64,000 bases of DNA. Origin: Glaciecola sp. UBA2563. Lineage in GTDB: Bacteria; Pseudomonadota; Gammaproteobacteria; Enterobacterales; Alteromonadaceae. A program made the translations under genes and the position numbers. The notes under the pieces are model-generated. The model was not told where the DNA came from. It did no database searches and was given only the letters and a program-made list of their open reading frames with translations. The stretch's first letter is position 1, and each line of letters opens with the position of its first letter. The stretch spans positions 24,824 through 88,823 of the forward strand of contig DDLV01000007.1 of NCBI GenBank assembly GCA_002340325.1, written 5' to 3'. Below, one piece after another: positions 33,889-42,863 of the stretch.

Positions 33889-35811
33889 ATGTCTAAGCTT
33901 TATCCAACATTGATAACATTATTGCTCATAATGACATTGTCATTTCAGGCACGTGGTCAAGATGTTTCGAATAAACGCGCACTGGAAGATGAAACTTCAT
34001 TTGTACAGAAAATAGAAACTGCGCGTAATGCATCTACAAACCCAATCGAGATGTACGAATTTGCGACGGATTTTCTAAAACAAAGCCAGAAACAAAATTG
34101 GGCTGTTGCTGCGCTATATGCTGAATCATTTAGAATTGAAGCTTTGGTGTTTCAAGAGCGTTTCAAAGAAGCTTCAGATGCATATAATTTAATTAAAAAC
34201 TCTCCGCTGTTTTCTTCACAACCAACATTGATTGCGCGGCAGGCCGTTACCTTATTAAAACTAAATTTTACCAGCGGCAAGCTAGATCAAATTGAAACAG
34301 ATTATGAAATCGCCATTAGATCCGCCCTTGACACTCAAGACGACAGAATTATAGGTGAAGCATATCTCGCAATCGGAACGCTGCGCGTTAATCAACAACA
34401 AATAAGTGAAGGAATTAAATCGCTGGAGAGCGCTTTTGTACATTTTGAAAACATAGAAAATAATTATTTATTAGCAGTTGCATTAACATCTCTTGCCAAT
34501 GCTTACTCTGATATCAACGATTACGAACTTGCCATTAAGAATCACCAACAATCTCTAGCTTTTTACGAAAAAACCAACAATCTTTTTGCACAATCCGTTG
34601 CGATATACAACATAGCCAGGGCATATCAGGAACAAAACGTTTTTGACAAAGCGTTGCTACACTTTGAAATGGCTAAAAATATGAGTATCGACATTGGAGA
34701 TAATCTCGGGGTTGCATTAGCTGATCTGCATCGTGCAAATGTATATTTGGATTTAGAAGACTGGGAACGTGCTTTAAGCATCTTTGATGATGTCGCAGTA
34801 AAGTTTAAGGAGGCAGGCGATAGTTGGTCAGAGTTCTTTGCAATCGCTGGGCTTATAAAAGCACATTTGGGGTTACAAAACGCCGAGGCTGCGAAATCTA
34901 GGTATCCAACTCTGTTATCTTTAGTTGGCGAATTAGACGGAGATGATGTTAAATCAACCCATGCATCAATCGCTATTGCATTTGCGCTTGAAAATGAAGA
35001 CTTTGTTGAAGCATACAAATATTCTGAGATAAGAAGAGAATATGACATAAAGCTAATTAATCAGAAATTTGGTAAAGAAGCATTAAGATACAAAGTTGAA
35101 TTCGAAACTGAGCTTGCTAATCGCAAGAGCGAGCTATTGGAACAAGATAATGCACTTAAAAATCTAAAAATACTTCAACAGGAAAAAAACGAAAAAGCGT
35201 GGCGGATCGTTGCAATATTAACCGGTATATTGTTTGTTGTAATGATATTCACCTTGTTCCTTCAAATTAGAAACAGAGAAGAATACAAGAAATTGGCTAT
35301 GATGGACGTGCTTACCAGCAGCCCCAATCGTCGCTCTATTCTCGAATTTGCAGAAGCTTCCTATGAATATTCCATGAACACTGGCTCGCCTTTTTGTATT
35401 GCGCTAATCGACATCGATTTCTTCAAACGAATAAATGATAAGTTTGGTCACCAGGTCGGCGACAATGTGCTAAAGGTTTTCGCTAACGCGATCAAAACCA
35501 ACGTTCGCCCCACCGACCAATTTGGACGCTATGGCGGAGAAGAGTGGTTACTCGTTCTAAATGAACTGCAAGCAGATCAAAGTAAGAATATTTTTGACCG
35601 CATCAAACAAACGCTTGTGGGTGAACAAATAAATGGTCTTGTAGACGGCAACGAGGTCACCTTTTCGATGGGCGTTGCCCAATTTAACAAAGAGACAGAT
35701 CAAAGTCTCGAGGATATCATATCCCGCGCTGACCAGCGGCTTTATGACGCCAAATCACAAGGCAGAGACCGAGTAGTCTTCGAAACGCCAACGCCGATAG
35801 AAGCTCTGTAG
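33889..35811 (+). CDS. TPR-sensor diguanylate cyclase (GGDEF)
   Basis: Membrane-bound diguanylate cyclase, 640 residues. A signal peptide (TLITLLLIMTLSFQARG) is followed by a periplasmic array of TPR repeats (about 50-400; for example IIGEAYLAIGTLRVNQQQIS, LLAVALTSLANAYSDIND, QSVAIYNIARAYQEQNV), a coiled coil (about 405-435), a transmembrane helix (about 440-460), and a cytoplasmic GGDEF domain (about 465-635). The active site is GGEEW (549-553), and the inhibitory I-site RPTD (540-543) has the standard spacing. It should make c-di-GMP with product feedback. The TPR region probably senses a periplasmic protein or peptide. It stands alone. Confidence 0.93.
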   Translation: MSKLYPTLITLLLIMTLSFQARGQDVSNKRALEDETSFVQKIETARNASTNPIEMYEFATDFLKQSQKQNWAVAALYAESFRIEALVFQERFKEASDAYNLIKNSPLFSSQPTLIARQAVTLLKLNFTSGKLDQIETDYEIAIRSALDTQDDRIIGEAYLAIGTLRVNQQQISEGIKSLESAFVHFENIENNYLLAVALTSLANAYSDINDYELAIKNHQQSLAFYEKTNNLFAQSVAIYNIARAYQEQNVFDKALLHFEMAKNMSIDIGDNLGVALADLHRANVYLDLEDWERALSIFDDVAVKFKEAGDSWSEFFAIAGLIKAHLGLQNAEAAKSRYPTLLSLVGELDGDDVKSTHASIAIAFALENEDFVEAYKYSEIRREYDIKLINQKFGKEALRYKVEFETELANRKSELLEQDNALKNLKILQQEKNEKAWRIVAILTGILFVVMIFTLFLQIRNREEYKKLAMMDVLTSSPNRRSILEFAEASYEYSMNTGSPFCIALIDIDFFKRINDKFGHQVGDNVLKVFANAIKTNVRPTDQFGRYGGEEWLLVLNELQADQSKNIFDRIKQTLVGEQINGLVDGNEVTFSMGVAQFNKETDQSLEDIISRADQRLYDAKSQGRDRVVFETPTPIEAL

Positions 35812-35837
35812 TAACTCTGCTTTGCGATAAATTCAAT

Positions 35838-37268
35838 TTAAAATGGAAGGGGCATTGGATTGCCATTCAACAGTGCGTTGGCATTCTTCATTGTAAATGT
35901 AAATTCATAGCCATTATCTAGCTTTTTGAGTATGCCTTGTTGCACGAACCCGTCAATTGTCACGCTTGACTGTTGCACCGCGATGCGTTCAATTTCATCT
36001 TCACTTAATTGAGCAGCTTGTGGATTCAACGCAATTTGATTCTTTATTATTTGTTTTGCAATAAAATTTGCCGCTTCGGTTTCCATCATCATTTTAGCAT
36101 CTACCACGGCATGCTCGATCCAGAAATCCCTATCGCTGATTGTCTCTGGAAGTGTTTGAATACCAGTGAGGTGTGATTTAACGAAACCATCTATCGACGA
36201 ATCGTTTACTTTGGCTTTAATCACAGGGAGGTTTAATTCCGGATCTACTTTGAGTTGTTGCAAAACAGATGTATTCATAAATGCTTGCATGATTGTTTCT
36301 GAATTCTCTGGTGACCTGACAATATCCTCACTTAACGTCTGATATGCTTTCATAAATTCGCGTTGAATATTGTTAAGTTCATAGTGCAGAGCAATGTCTT
36401 TTAACTCAAACGCAGTATTCTTATAGCGAGAGGCTGTATTTTCAAATAAAAGATTGCCAAGCGAAGAATCCTCATCATACGAACTGATAAAACGCATGCT
36501 GACTGAATCCAGTGTTGTCACTTCATTTGACATGGGGTCGGTAAATACAAAAGATTGAATGCCAAAATTGGCTTCTCCGTTGTATAGCTGTTGTTCCCAA
36601 ATTTGTTGAAGCCCGGCTTTTAGATCCATCTCTATAGCTAAATTGCTGACATTAGCCACCGTGATTTCATCGTTTACAACCTCAACGGTAATGGCGTGTT
36701 CGGTAAAATAGGTCATAGCATCTGACGTCATATGTCCTTTGCCATGCCATGGCGTTGTCTTTAGCGTCATGTTGCTATCAGGAATTTCAAATGTGATAGC
36801 AGGGATGTAATCTTCAAACGAGGTGGTACCAAACAAGCTGAGAACGCCTTGAATCGAATAAAGATAAACAGCGTCTTCTTCCACTGCAAGCCCATCTATT
36901 GGTTCATCTGTTGCGACGTTCACTATCCAGTCAACCCATCCAAGTGAAAAACCTGATTGGGTTAGCATAGGACCATGTTGTGCATTGATGGGGAATGAAA
37001 AAGCAAAAGCGCTCTGTTCTAACGCTTGTTGTTCAGGTGGAATAATTTCATCCATATCAAATCTAATAATTAGGTCCGCTTTTGTTGAGAACCAGCCGTG
37101 TTGACGATTTTCGATTTTGGCTTGATAGAATGGTTGAGAATTAATTCCTTCAACGAAGTTATCTAATTCAGTGTTAAATCGATTGCCGGCGAAATTGGGC
37201 GCAATCAATGCAATTATCGATGCAATTATGATGAATAGTAAAATGAATGAGACTACTGCTTTTTTCAT
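35838..37268 (-). CDS. DUF945 (YdgA-like) protein
   Basis: A protein of 476 residues starting with a transmembrane signal anchor (VVSFILLFIIIASIIALIAP). The motif FNTELDNFVEGINSQPFYQAKIENRQHGWFSTKADLIIRF, in pieces, is the hallmark of the DUF945/YdgA family of periplasmic proteins, whose function is unknown. The rest is beta-rich, ending in NGYEFTFTMKNANALLNGNPMP. YdgA-type proteins are often near envelope genes. It converges on the GGDEF gene with a gap of 26 bp and lies upstream of the glycosyltransferase on the same strand, separated by 112 bp. Confidence 0.82.
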   Translation of the reverse strand: MKKAVVSFILLFIIIASIIALIAPNFAGNRFNTELDNFVEGINSQPFYQAKIENRQHGWFSTKADLIIRFDMDEIIPPEQQALEQSAFAFSFPINAQHGPMLTQSGFSLGWVDWIVNVATDEPIDGLAVEEDAVYLYSIQGVLSLFGTTSFEDYIPAITFEIPDSNMTLKTTPWHGKGHMTSDAMTYFTEHAITVEVVNDEITVANVSNLAIEMDLKAGLQQIWEQQLYNGEANFGIQSFVFTDPMSNEVTTLDSVSMRFISSYDEDSSLGNLLFENTASRYKNTAFELKDIALHYELNNIQREFMKAYQTLSEDIVRSPENSETIMQAFMNTSVLQQLKVDPELNLPVIKAKVNDSSIDGFVKSHLTGIQTLPETISDRDFWIEHAVVDAKMMMETEAANFIAKQIIKNQIALNPQAAQLSEDEIERIAVQQSSVTIDGFVQQGILKKLDNGYEFTFTMKNANALLNGNPMPLPF

Positions 37269-37380
37269 AGCGACGTGTATTTCCTTTCTTTAAAATTATT
37301 TTATCCCTTTAGTTATTAGGGGTTAGCGCGTGTTAATCTTTGGATTATATGTTTCATTTAGTCAAAAAAATAAACCGACG

Positions 37381-38652
37381 CTACGCTTTCTTTTCATTTT
37401 TTAGCATTATCCATTTGCTTAAGTAGCGTGACGCTTGCACTGACTGTTGCAGCATGACCTGTTGTACAGGGTTTTGCAGCCTGAGCTTAGTCATTTGAGA
37501 AATACTATTTTCAATCCTGGATACAAATTTATCAGCATTCTTTATGCTGACACCTGAAGCTAACAGTGCTAGTTGACACTGTTTCGATGCCGAATTCCAA
37601 GATGACGAATTCTGCATCAAATTCAAGCAGCCTTTAATCATCTCTTCTGCATTTGTACAAATCATGCCTGGCCATTGTTTATATGGAATACCTTCTGCAC
37701 CTATGGGCGTTGTGATGGATGGTGTTCCATGAGACATTGCATCTAACAATTTACCTTTTACTCCCGCACCAACCTGTATCGGGGCTAAGAGCAGTTTAGC
37801 TGATTCAAGTGCTTTAAGATGATCTTCAATGTAGCCGCACATGTGTATGCCATTTTTGGGTTTATGTAATTGCGTTAGATGTGCGTTGGCATACTCACCA
37901 TAGATATAGAGTTCGCAGGTAGGCATGGATGCTCGTAGTGCTGGCCACAGATGCCTAACACTGTATTCAACTGCATATTGATTGGGTTTGTGCAGCATAT
38001 TTCCAATAAATACAGCATGTTCTCGTTGTTTAAAAGGCAATCCTACTTTTGCGCTGTTGTCACGGATGAATGGCAATAAAAACAAATTTTGCGGGTTGAT
38101 GTCGATATCATTCTGCAACCATTGAAGTTCAGCATCGGACAGTGTAATACTTAGGTCACTTCGATAAATACTTGCGAGTTCACGAAGCATTTTTTGATTA
38201 TAAAGCAGGTCATAATTTTCCGAACGAAAAACATCCCCAACGTTTGCAATTAAATAGCGGTTACTGCGTTTAAAATGCAATAATCGTGCTTCTCTTAATC
38301 CATGTAAATCTTCCAGATTAAGCACACGCAGCGCGTCCGGGCAGGTATCTATGACACGCCAACCAAATTGTTCCTCACTAATAAATCTGTCAAAAACTAC
38401 CACGTCAGGGGATAACGCCAATAATTGATGATTGAAATCGTCATCATTAATCTGGATAGGGCGTGTTTTAATGTCTACACTCGTAAGGTCAAATGAATGC
38501 TCTGTTATTTCTGCGGCACTCCAAAAGTGTACGTCCCAATCTCGCGTTTTAAGCGCATCTACATAACTGAGAATATTTTGACCGGCTGCAGTTGTTTTAG
38601 GTTCTGGCCATACCTGACCTATAAACAACGCGGTTCTTTTTTCGTTTTTCAC
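37381..38652 (-). CDS. Glycosyltransferase family protein
   Basis: A GT-B glycosyltransferase. The N-terminal Rossmann-like half starts RTALFIGQVWPEPKTTAAGQ (split after V). In the C-terminal half, LLLAPIQVGAGVKGKLLDAMSHGTPSITTPIGAEGIP is the nucleotide-sugar binding region of GT4-like enzymes; the Gly-Val-Gly-Lys-like GAGVKGKLLDAM segment and the acidic ExG equivalent are present. Sugar donor and acceptor are unknown. The longest frame runs to 38709 and overlaps the PanE gene; I prefer GTG 38652 (VKNEKRTALFIG), which leaves 24 bp between the two divergent genes. The start has no good ribosome-binding site, so it is uncertain. Confidence 0.75.
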   Translation of the reverse strand: MKNEKRTALFIGQVWPEPKTTAAGQNILSYVDALKTRDWDVHFWSAAEITEHSFDLTSVDIKTRPIQINDDDFNHQLLALSPDVVVFDRFISEEQFGWRVIDTCPDALRVLNLEDLHGLREARLLHFKRSNRYLIANVGDVFRSENYDLLYNQKMLRELASIYRSDLSITLSDAELQWLQNDIDINPQNLFLLPFIRDNSAKVGLPFKQREHAVFIGNMLHKPNQYAVEYSVRHLWPALRASMPTCELYIYGEYANAHLTQLHKPKNGIHMCGYIEDHLKALESAKLLLAPIQVGAGVKGKLLDAMSHGTPSITTPIGAEGIPYKQWPGMICTNAEEMIKGCLNLMQNSSSWNSASKQCQLALLASGVSIKNADKFVSRIENSISQMTKLRLQNPVQQVMLQQSVQASRYLSKWIMLKNEKKA

Positions 38653-38676
38653 ATTTGTAAAATGGAGGTTCGTGTA

Positions 38677-39732
38677 ATGCCAAAGATACCACAACATGAC
38701 GCACACCACATTGTGTTTGGTGCGGGGTTGATTGGGTGTTTCATTGGCGCTTGCCTAATCAAGGCAAAACAACGCGTTACACTTCATGGTCGTGAGAAAG
38801 TCATTCATGAATTGGAAACGAATGCGTATAAAATTACTGACTATAAGAGTGCAGAATACCTGGTTAAAGAAAAGCCTTCATTTTCATCAAGTGAACATAA
38901 AAATATCGAAATCGATGCTGCAGATTGTATTTGGCTTACTGTTAAATGTACCCAGCTTGAAACTTGTATTCCAGATCTCCAACGCTTCGTAGATGAATCA
39001 ACTATCATTATGTGCTGTCAAAATGGCATATCGACACACAAAATTATTAAAGCGGCGTTTCCAAACAATCATATCTTGCGAGTAATGGTGCCTTTTAATG
39101 TGGTGCGCATAGCCGATGGTCATTTTCATCGTGGCTCACAAGGCCACATGACATTGGAAGTTACACCAACAATGGAAAACACCGCAAAATGGCTTGCTCG
39201 TCAGCTCAACAGCGATATTTTACCCGTCGACATAACCTATAATATGACGGCTTTGCAATGGGCGAAGCTGCAGCTGAATTTGGGCAATGCGTTAAACGCA
39301 TTAGTTGACATGCCTGTTAAAGCGATGCTGGAAAGGAGGCGGTATCGTGTAATCTTGGCGTTGATGATGGACGAGTTAATACGCGTTACAACAAAAAAGA
39401 AAATAAAACTACCTAAAATTACAAATCTGCCGAATAAATTAATACCGGTTGTGTTGAGACTGCCTGACTTTCTGTTTTCTATGATGGCGCAAAAAATGCT
39501 CGCCATTGACCCGAATGTAAGAACATCAATGTGGTGGGACTTGCAAAATGGCCATACAACAGAAATCGATTTTTTAAATGGAAAAGTACTTGATACAGCA
39601 AATAAAATGGACGTATCAGCACCAGCTAATCGACTTATAACGGCACTGATTAAGAAAAAAGAACAAGGTAAGAAAGATTCGACTGATGAAATCGAAAAAC
39701 GTTTTGACGCACTTTTATCTTCAAATAGATAA
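38677..39732 (+). CDS. 2-dehydropantoate 2-reductase (PanE/ApbA family)
   Basis: A 6-phosphogluconate dehydrogenase-fold reductase. The NADPH-binding motif is HHIVFGAGLIGCFIGACLIKA in its first 30 residues. CIWLTVKCTQLETCI is the second Rossmann strand, and the conserved Lys lies in LQWAKLQLNLGNALNAL. The protein (351 residues) is longer than E. coli PanE (303) and may act on a substrate other than ketopantoate. ATG 38677 is chosen because TGGAGG ends 7 nt upstream; the frame is open 60 codons further upstream but that part overlaps the divergent glycosyltransferase. The downstream HDOD gene begins 27 bp later, so they may be cotranscribed. Confidence 0.8.
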   Translation: MPKIPQHDAHHIVFGAGLIGCFIGACLIKAKQRVTLHGREKVIHELETNAYKITDYKSAEYLVKEKPSFSSSEHKNIEIDAADCIWLTVKCTQLETCIPDLQRFVDESTIIMCCQNGISTHKIIKAAFPNNHILRVMVPFNVVRIADGHFHRGSQGHMTLEVTPTMENTAKWLARQLNSDILPVDITYNMTALQWAKLQLNLGNALNALVDMPVKAMLERRRYRVILALMMDELIRVTTKKKIKLPKITNLPNKLIPVVLRLPDFLFSMMAQKMLAIDPNVRTSMWWDLQNGHTTEIDFLNGKVLDTANKMDVSAPANRLITALIKKKEQGKKDSTDEIEKRFDALLSSNR

Positions 39733-39759
39733 ACATCTTCCAGCAAGTAAGCACTAAAT

Positions 39760-40584
39760 ATGAATGCAATCGAATACGCGAACAAAGTAGAAAAACTCTT
39801 TGCTATACCAGAAACAGCGATGAAAATTAAAGAACTGGCGGATAGCGACAATGCAGATCTACGCTCAATAACACGAGTTGTGCAAGCAGACCCTGGACTT
39901 GCCGCACACATTCTCAAGCTTGCAAACAGCGCCGTGTATAGATTTTCAAGGAAAATTGACCGGTTGGACAAAGCTGTTCAGGTAATCGGGCTCAGCTCAG
40001 TCTACGAGTTTTCATTGGCGTTTGCAGTATCTGATGCAATGACTGAAGAGCATGAGAAGTTCATTAACGTACACAACTATTGGTTTCAATCGCTGAGCTG
40101 CGGCATCATTGCTAAAAATTTATCCAGCGCGGTAAATCCAAAAAATGCTTCTCGGATGTTTCTTGCAGGTTTGTTTCACAATATTGGTGAATTAGCTGTA
40201 CTGAGAATAACGCCGACTGTTGCGCGTGAATGCAATAAAGTAGCCGATGGTAGATTGCCAAAAACGATTCAAATGAATTTACTTGGTTTCACATATGCTG
40301 ACATATCGGCTTCAATTTTACAGAAGTGGATGCTGCCTGATTCTGTCGTCAGTGCAGTATCTATGCAACACTTTGATGATCTAAAAAGTGTGCCAAATGA
40401 CGCGTTGCTGATACAAATCGCATATTTGGGTTCTATCTGCCTGACGTACCCTGAAGTGTTCAAACCAGAAAGTATAATTCCCCCTGAATTGCTTAACGGT
40501 TTGCGGTTAAACGAAGGTACTGTTGATGATGCAATTTGCAACGCCAAACAAGCGACAGAAGCAACAATTTCAGTTTTTACGTAG
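39760..40584 (+). CDS. HDOD-domain protein
   Basis: A 274-residue protein consisting of an HDOD domain, an HD-superfamily relative that lacks the metal-dependent phosphohydrolase residues. It opens YANKVEKLFAIPETAMKIKELADSD in pieces and contains LRSITRVVQADPGLAAHILKLANSAVY and LDKAVQVIGLSSVYEF. FLAGLFHNIGELAVL shows the typical H-N in place of the catalytic HD. HDOD proteins act in signalling, often downstream of c-di-GMP or stress responses. No partner domain is attached. It converges on the thioesterase gene with a 51-bp gap. Confidence 0.88.
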   Translation: MNAIEYANKVEKLFAIPETAMKIKELADSDNADLRSITRVVQADPGLAAHILKLANSAVYRFSRKIDRLDKAVQVIGLSSVYEFSLAFAVSDAMTEEHEKFINVHNYWFQSLSCGIIAKNLSSAVNPKNASRMFLAGLFHNIGELAVLRITPTVARECNKVADGRLPKTIQMNLLGFTYADISASILQKWMLPDSVVSAVSMQHFDDLKSVPNDALLIQIAYLGSICLTYPEVFKPESIIPPELLNGLRLNEGTVDDAICNAKQATEATISVFT

Positions 40585-40635
40585 CTGTTTAACGTTTATT
40601 TACATCTTTGATTGTCTTAACAGACTCTAAAAACG

Positions 40636-41439
40636 CTAATCAAAAATACCGACAGTTTGTCTAGAGATTGCAATCACCTCTTCATGCGCATCCCAAATCG
40701 TTGCTTCGGTGTGGCCATATCCATCTGCCGCTTGGCGAGTTTGTGCTTTATACGCAAACCAATCGTCAGGTTTTATCTCTCGGTGAGGATGAATAAACTC
40801 AAGGTTCCAACTAATAGTACTTGCAGGCGCAGGCCATTTAAGCATTTGTAAAAGAGTAGGGGGCCATGCATCGATAATTCCAACAATGTGTTCATCATGT
40901 ATTGCCTTTGGCGGCTGTTTGTAGCGCATCCACCCATAATAATGCGATGTTTTTTTACCTGTGAATGGCGTGCCGCCTGAGTCAATAGCGAGGTCAATAT
41001 GCTTTAAAAACTTAGGTGTAACTTTCGGGATTTGCGGAATAAACTTGGCCTTGGTTGGCAAATCAAGACCATGTCTTTCGGTGTTTTCAACGCTTATCTT
41101 TGACGTTCTTTTGTCGCCAAAACACACTTGAGAAACAACAGAAATCTTGTCATTTTGGACAGCTCGGGCTTGTACCTGAGAAACATTTTTACCTTCTCTG
41201 ATCACTTCTACAGTAATAACAAATGGCGTTTCGGCCAACAACGGACCAACAAAATTAGTGGTCATTGAACGCATCACGCGAGATGGCGGCACAACTGCCT
41301 TACACGCCTTATACAATAATGCAGCGCTTAATCCGCCGTAGACAGTTCTTCCCTGCGCCCAGTTTTTATCAATCGATAATTCTCTTTTATGCGCAATAAA
41401 CTCTGGCGTTACAAGCGCTAACAATTCGTCTATTGTCAT
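40636..41439 (-). CDS. Acyl-CoA thioesterase family protein (TesB-like double hotdog)
   Basis: A double-hotdog thioesterase, 267 residues. The N-terminal hotdog contains WAQGRTVYGGLSAALLYKA and RVMRSMTTNFVGPLL; the C-terminal one contains WNLEFIHPHREIKPDDWFAYKAQTR and GYGHTEATIWD. This is the TesB/4HBT_3 group, which hydrolyses acyl-CoA esters to free acids. It lies 82 bp downstream of the AlkB-type monooxygenase on the same strand and may function with it by releasing fatty acids or adjusting acyl-CoA after alkane or fatty acid oxidation. Confidence 0.85.
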   Translation of the reverse strand: MTIDELLALVTPEFIAHKRELSIDKNWAQGRTVYGGLSAALLYKACKAVVPPSRVMRSMTTNFVGPLLAETPFVITVEVIREGKNVSQVQARAVQNDKISVVSQVCFGDKRTSKISVENTERHGLDLPTKAKFIPQIPKVTPKFLKHIDLAIDSGGTPFTGKKTSHYYGWMRYKQPPKAIHDEHIVGIIDAWPPTLLQMLKWPAPASTISWNLEFIHPHREIKPDDWFAYKAQTRQAADGYGHTEATIWDAHEEVIAISRQTVGIFD

Positions 41440-41521
41440 TTACTTACCTCATCTGGTCAGATGAGTGTAATGTAGATGAGTAATGCTGAAAAATCAACAG
41501 CCCCTACGAGCGTTACATCAA

Positions 41522-42682
41522 TTAATAAATCAACTTTGCAAAGATGTTTTGAGGCATACTTTGCGCCTGCATTGATAAGATATTGAGTTCTTCCGCGGTT
41601 GCATGCATTTCATCCCATTCTTCTAATTTTGGTGCCATCAATTTAAACCACAGAGGAGGGATCAAGGCAATGACTATTGTTGATATGTATCCAGAAATCA
41701 TAGTGGGTGAACCGGACATAGGATGCAATCTTTCAAATGGCACTGCAGCGTTTGCGTGATGATGACTATGTCTTGGCAAATTAAACATTGTCCAGTTAGA
41801 TACTTTTCGATTTGTATTCCAAGAGTGAGCGGGTCGCACTCGAGCCGTAGGAGCCCGCACTAAACCGTAATGCTCCATGTAATTTACCACCTCTAAGATA
41901 AACTTGGCGGCCACCCCTACAACAATGAACATTAGCAGACCTTGCCAACTCGCAAATAAGACGGCAAGTACGGCGAGTGTGAGTGACATTAGATATCCGC
42001 GAATACATCGATTGCGAAATGAAATTAGACGAAGGTTTTTTTGTTTTAAACGCTTTGCTTCAATGTTCCAACTTGATTTGTTTGTACCAATGATCGCTTT
42101 TATAAAATGCGTGTAAACGTTTCGACCTCTGGGAGCTGATACCGGATCGGCATCGGTAGCAACTTTCGCATGATGGTTATACACGTGCTCGATAGAAAAG
42201 TTTGCGTCAAACGATAACGACATCAACCATCTGCCAAGACAAACGTCCAGTGGTCGATTCAAACGATGCACAAATTCGTGCGCGACGACAGTTGCCGTTC
42301 CGCTGATTAAAAAGCCCATAAAAAGCACAGCAAAAAGAATATGAATAAAGTTAGTCGAGTGCTTGGTGGCAACGAATGCATCCGGGAGGTATTGAGACAT
42401 AAATGCATAAATCCCGAAATCTGATGATGAAACCAACCAAAGCATTGACATAAATAACAGCGCTGTTAACGGCACAGAAAGATACAATAGCGCGTTAATG
42501 AACAATTTGTTTTGTAGTCTTGGGCGAGATAAATCATCGCCTAAGAAGCTATCACCAAATACGTAAATCCCAATAAACAGCATGAAACCTAATACGATTA
42601 AGTTCCCCCCTGCAAGTATGCACGCAATACCAATAAATGCAGTTAAAAAATAGTGAAAAAATTTAAGATAATGCCACCACAT
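41522..42682 (-). CDS. AlkB-type alkane 1-monooxygenase / membrane di-iron hydroxylase
   Basis: An integral membrane non-haem di-iron hydroxylase. About six hydrophobic segments surround the histidine motifs HEFVH, HVYNHHAKVATDADP, NYMEHYGLVR and LPRHSHHHANA. These correspond in order to the AlkB signatures HELxHK, EHxxGHHxxVATPxDPA, NYxEHYGL and LQRHSDHHA. AlkB proteins hydroxylate the terminal carbon of medium-chain alkanes using rubredoxin. No rubredoxin gene is adjacent. The divergent AraC-type gene and the two palindromes between them point to specific regulation. A fatty acid desaturase-type activity cannot be ruled out. Confidence 0.82.
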   Translation of the reverse strand: MWWHYLKFFHYFLTAFIGIACILAGGNLIVLGFMLFIGIYVFGDSFLGDDLSRPRLQNKLFINALLYLSVPLTALLFMSMLWLVSSSDFGIYAFMSQYLPDAFVATKHSTNFIHILFAVLFMGFLISGTATVVAHEFVHRLNRPLDVCLGRWLMSLSFDANFSIEHVYNHHAKVATDADPVSAPRGRNVYTHFIKAIIGTNKSSWNIEAKRLKQKNLRLISFRNRCIRGYLMSLTLAVLAVLFASWQGLLMFIVVGVAAKFILEVVNYMEHYGLVRAPTARVRPAHSWNTNRKVSNWTMFNLPRHSHHHANAAVPFERLHPMSGSPTMISGYISTIVIALIPPLWFKLMAPKLEEWDEMHATAEELNILSMQAQSMPQNIFAKLIY

Positions 42683-42736
42683 TGGAAAGACCCTTTAATA
42701 CGCTTTATATTTTTGTGGTTATATTGTGGACAACAT

Positions 42737-42748
42737 TTTGACGTCAAA
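42737..42748. promoter_or_regulatory. Perfect palindrome TTTGACGTCAAA
   Basis: A 12-bp perfect palindrome about 55 bp upstream of the monooxygenase gene, within the region shared with the divergent AraC-type regulator. It is an operator candidate. Confidence 0.45.
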
Positions 42749-42783
42749 GGAGGGTTCTAACCGCCTAATAAGAGTCATTTATT

Positions 42784-42805
42784 GCCAATAACAAAAATTA
42801 TTGGC
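42784..42805. promoter_or_regulatory. Inverted repeat GCCAATAA-N6-TTATTGGC
   Basis: A perfect 8-bp inverted repeat with a 6-nt spacer, in the 181-bp divergent region and about 60 bp before the AraC gene start. It is the second operator candidate, possibly bound by the AraC-type protein or another dimeric regulator. Confidence 0.45.
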
Positions 42806-42863
42806 TATTTCTGCGCTTTAAAGTTTATATTAAGAAGAGAATAAGTGTCTTTTAAGGTCTCCG

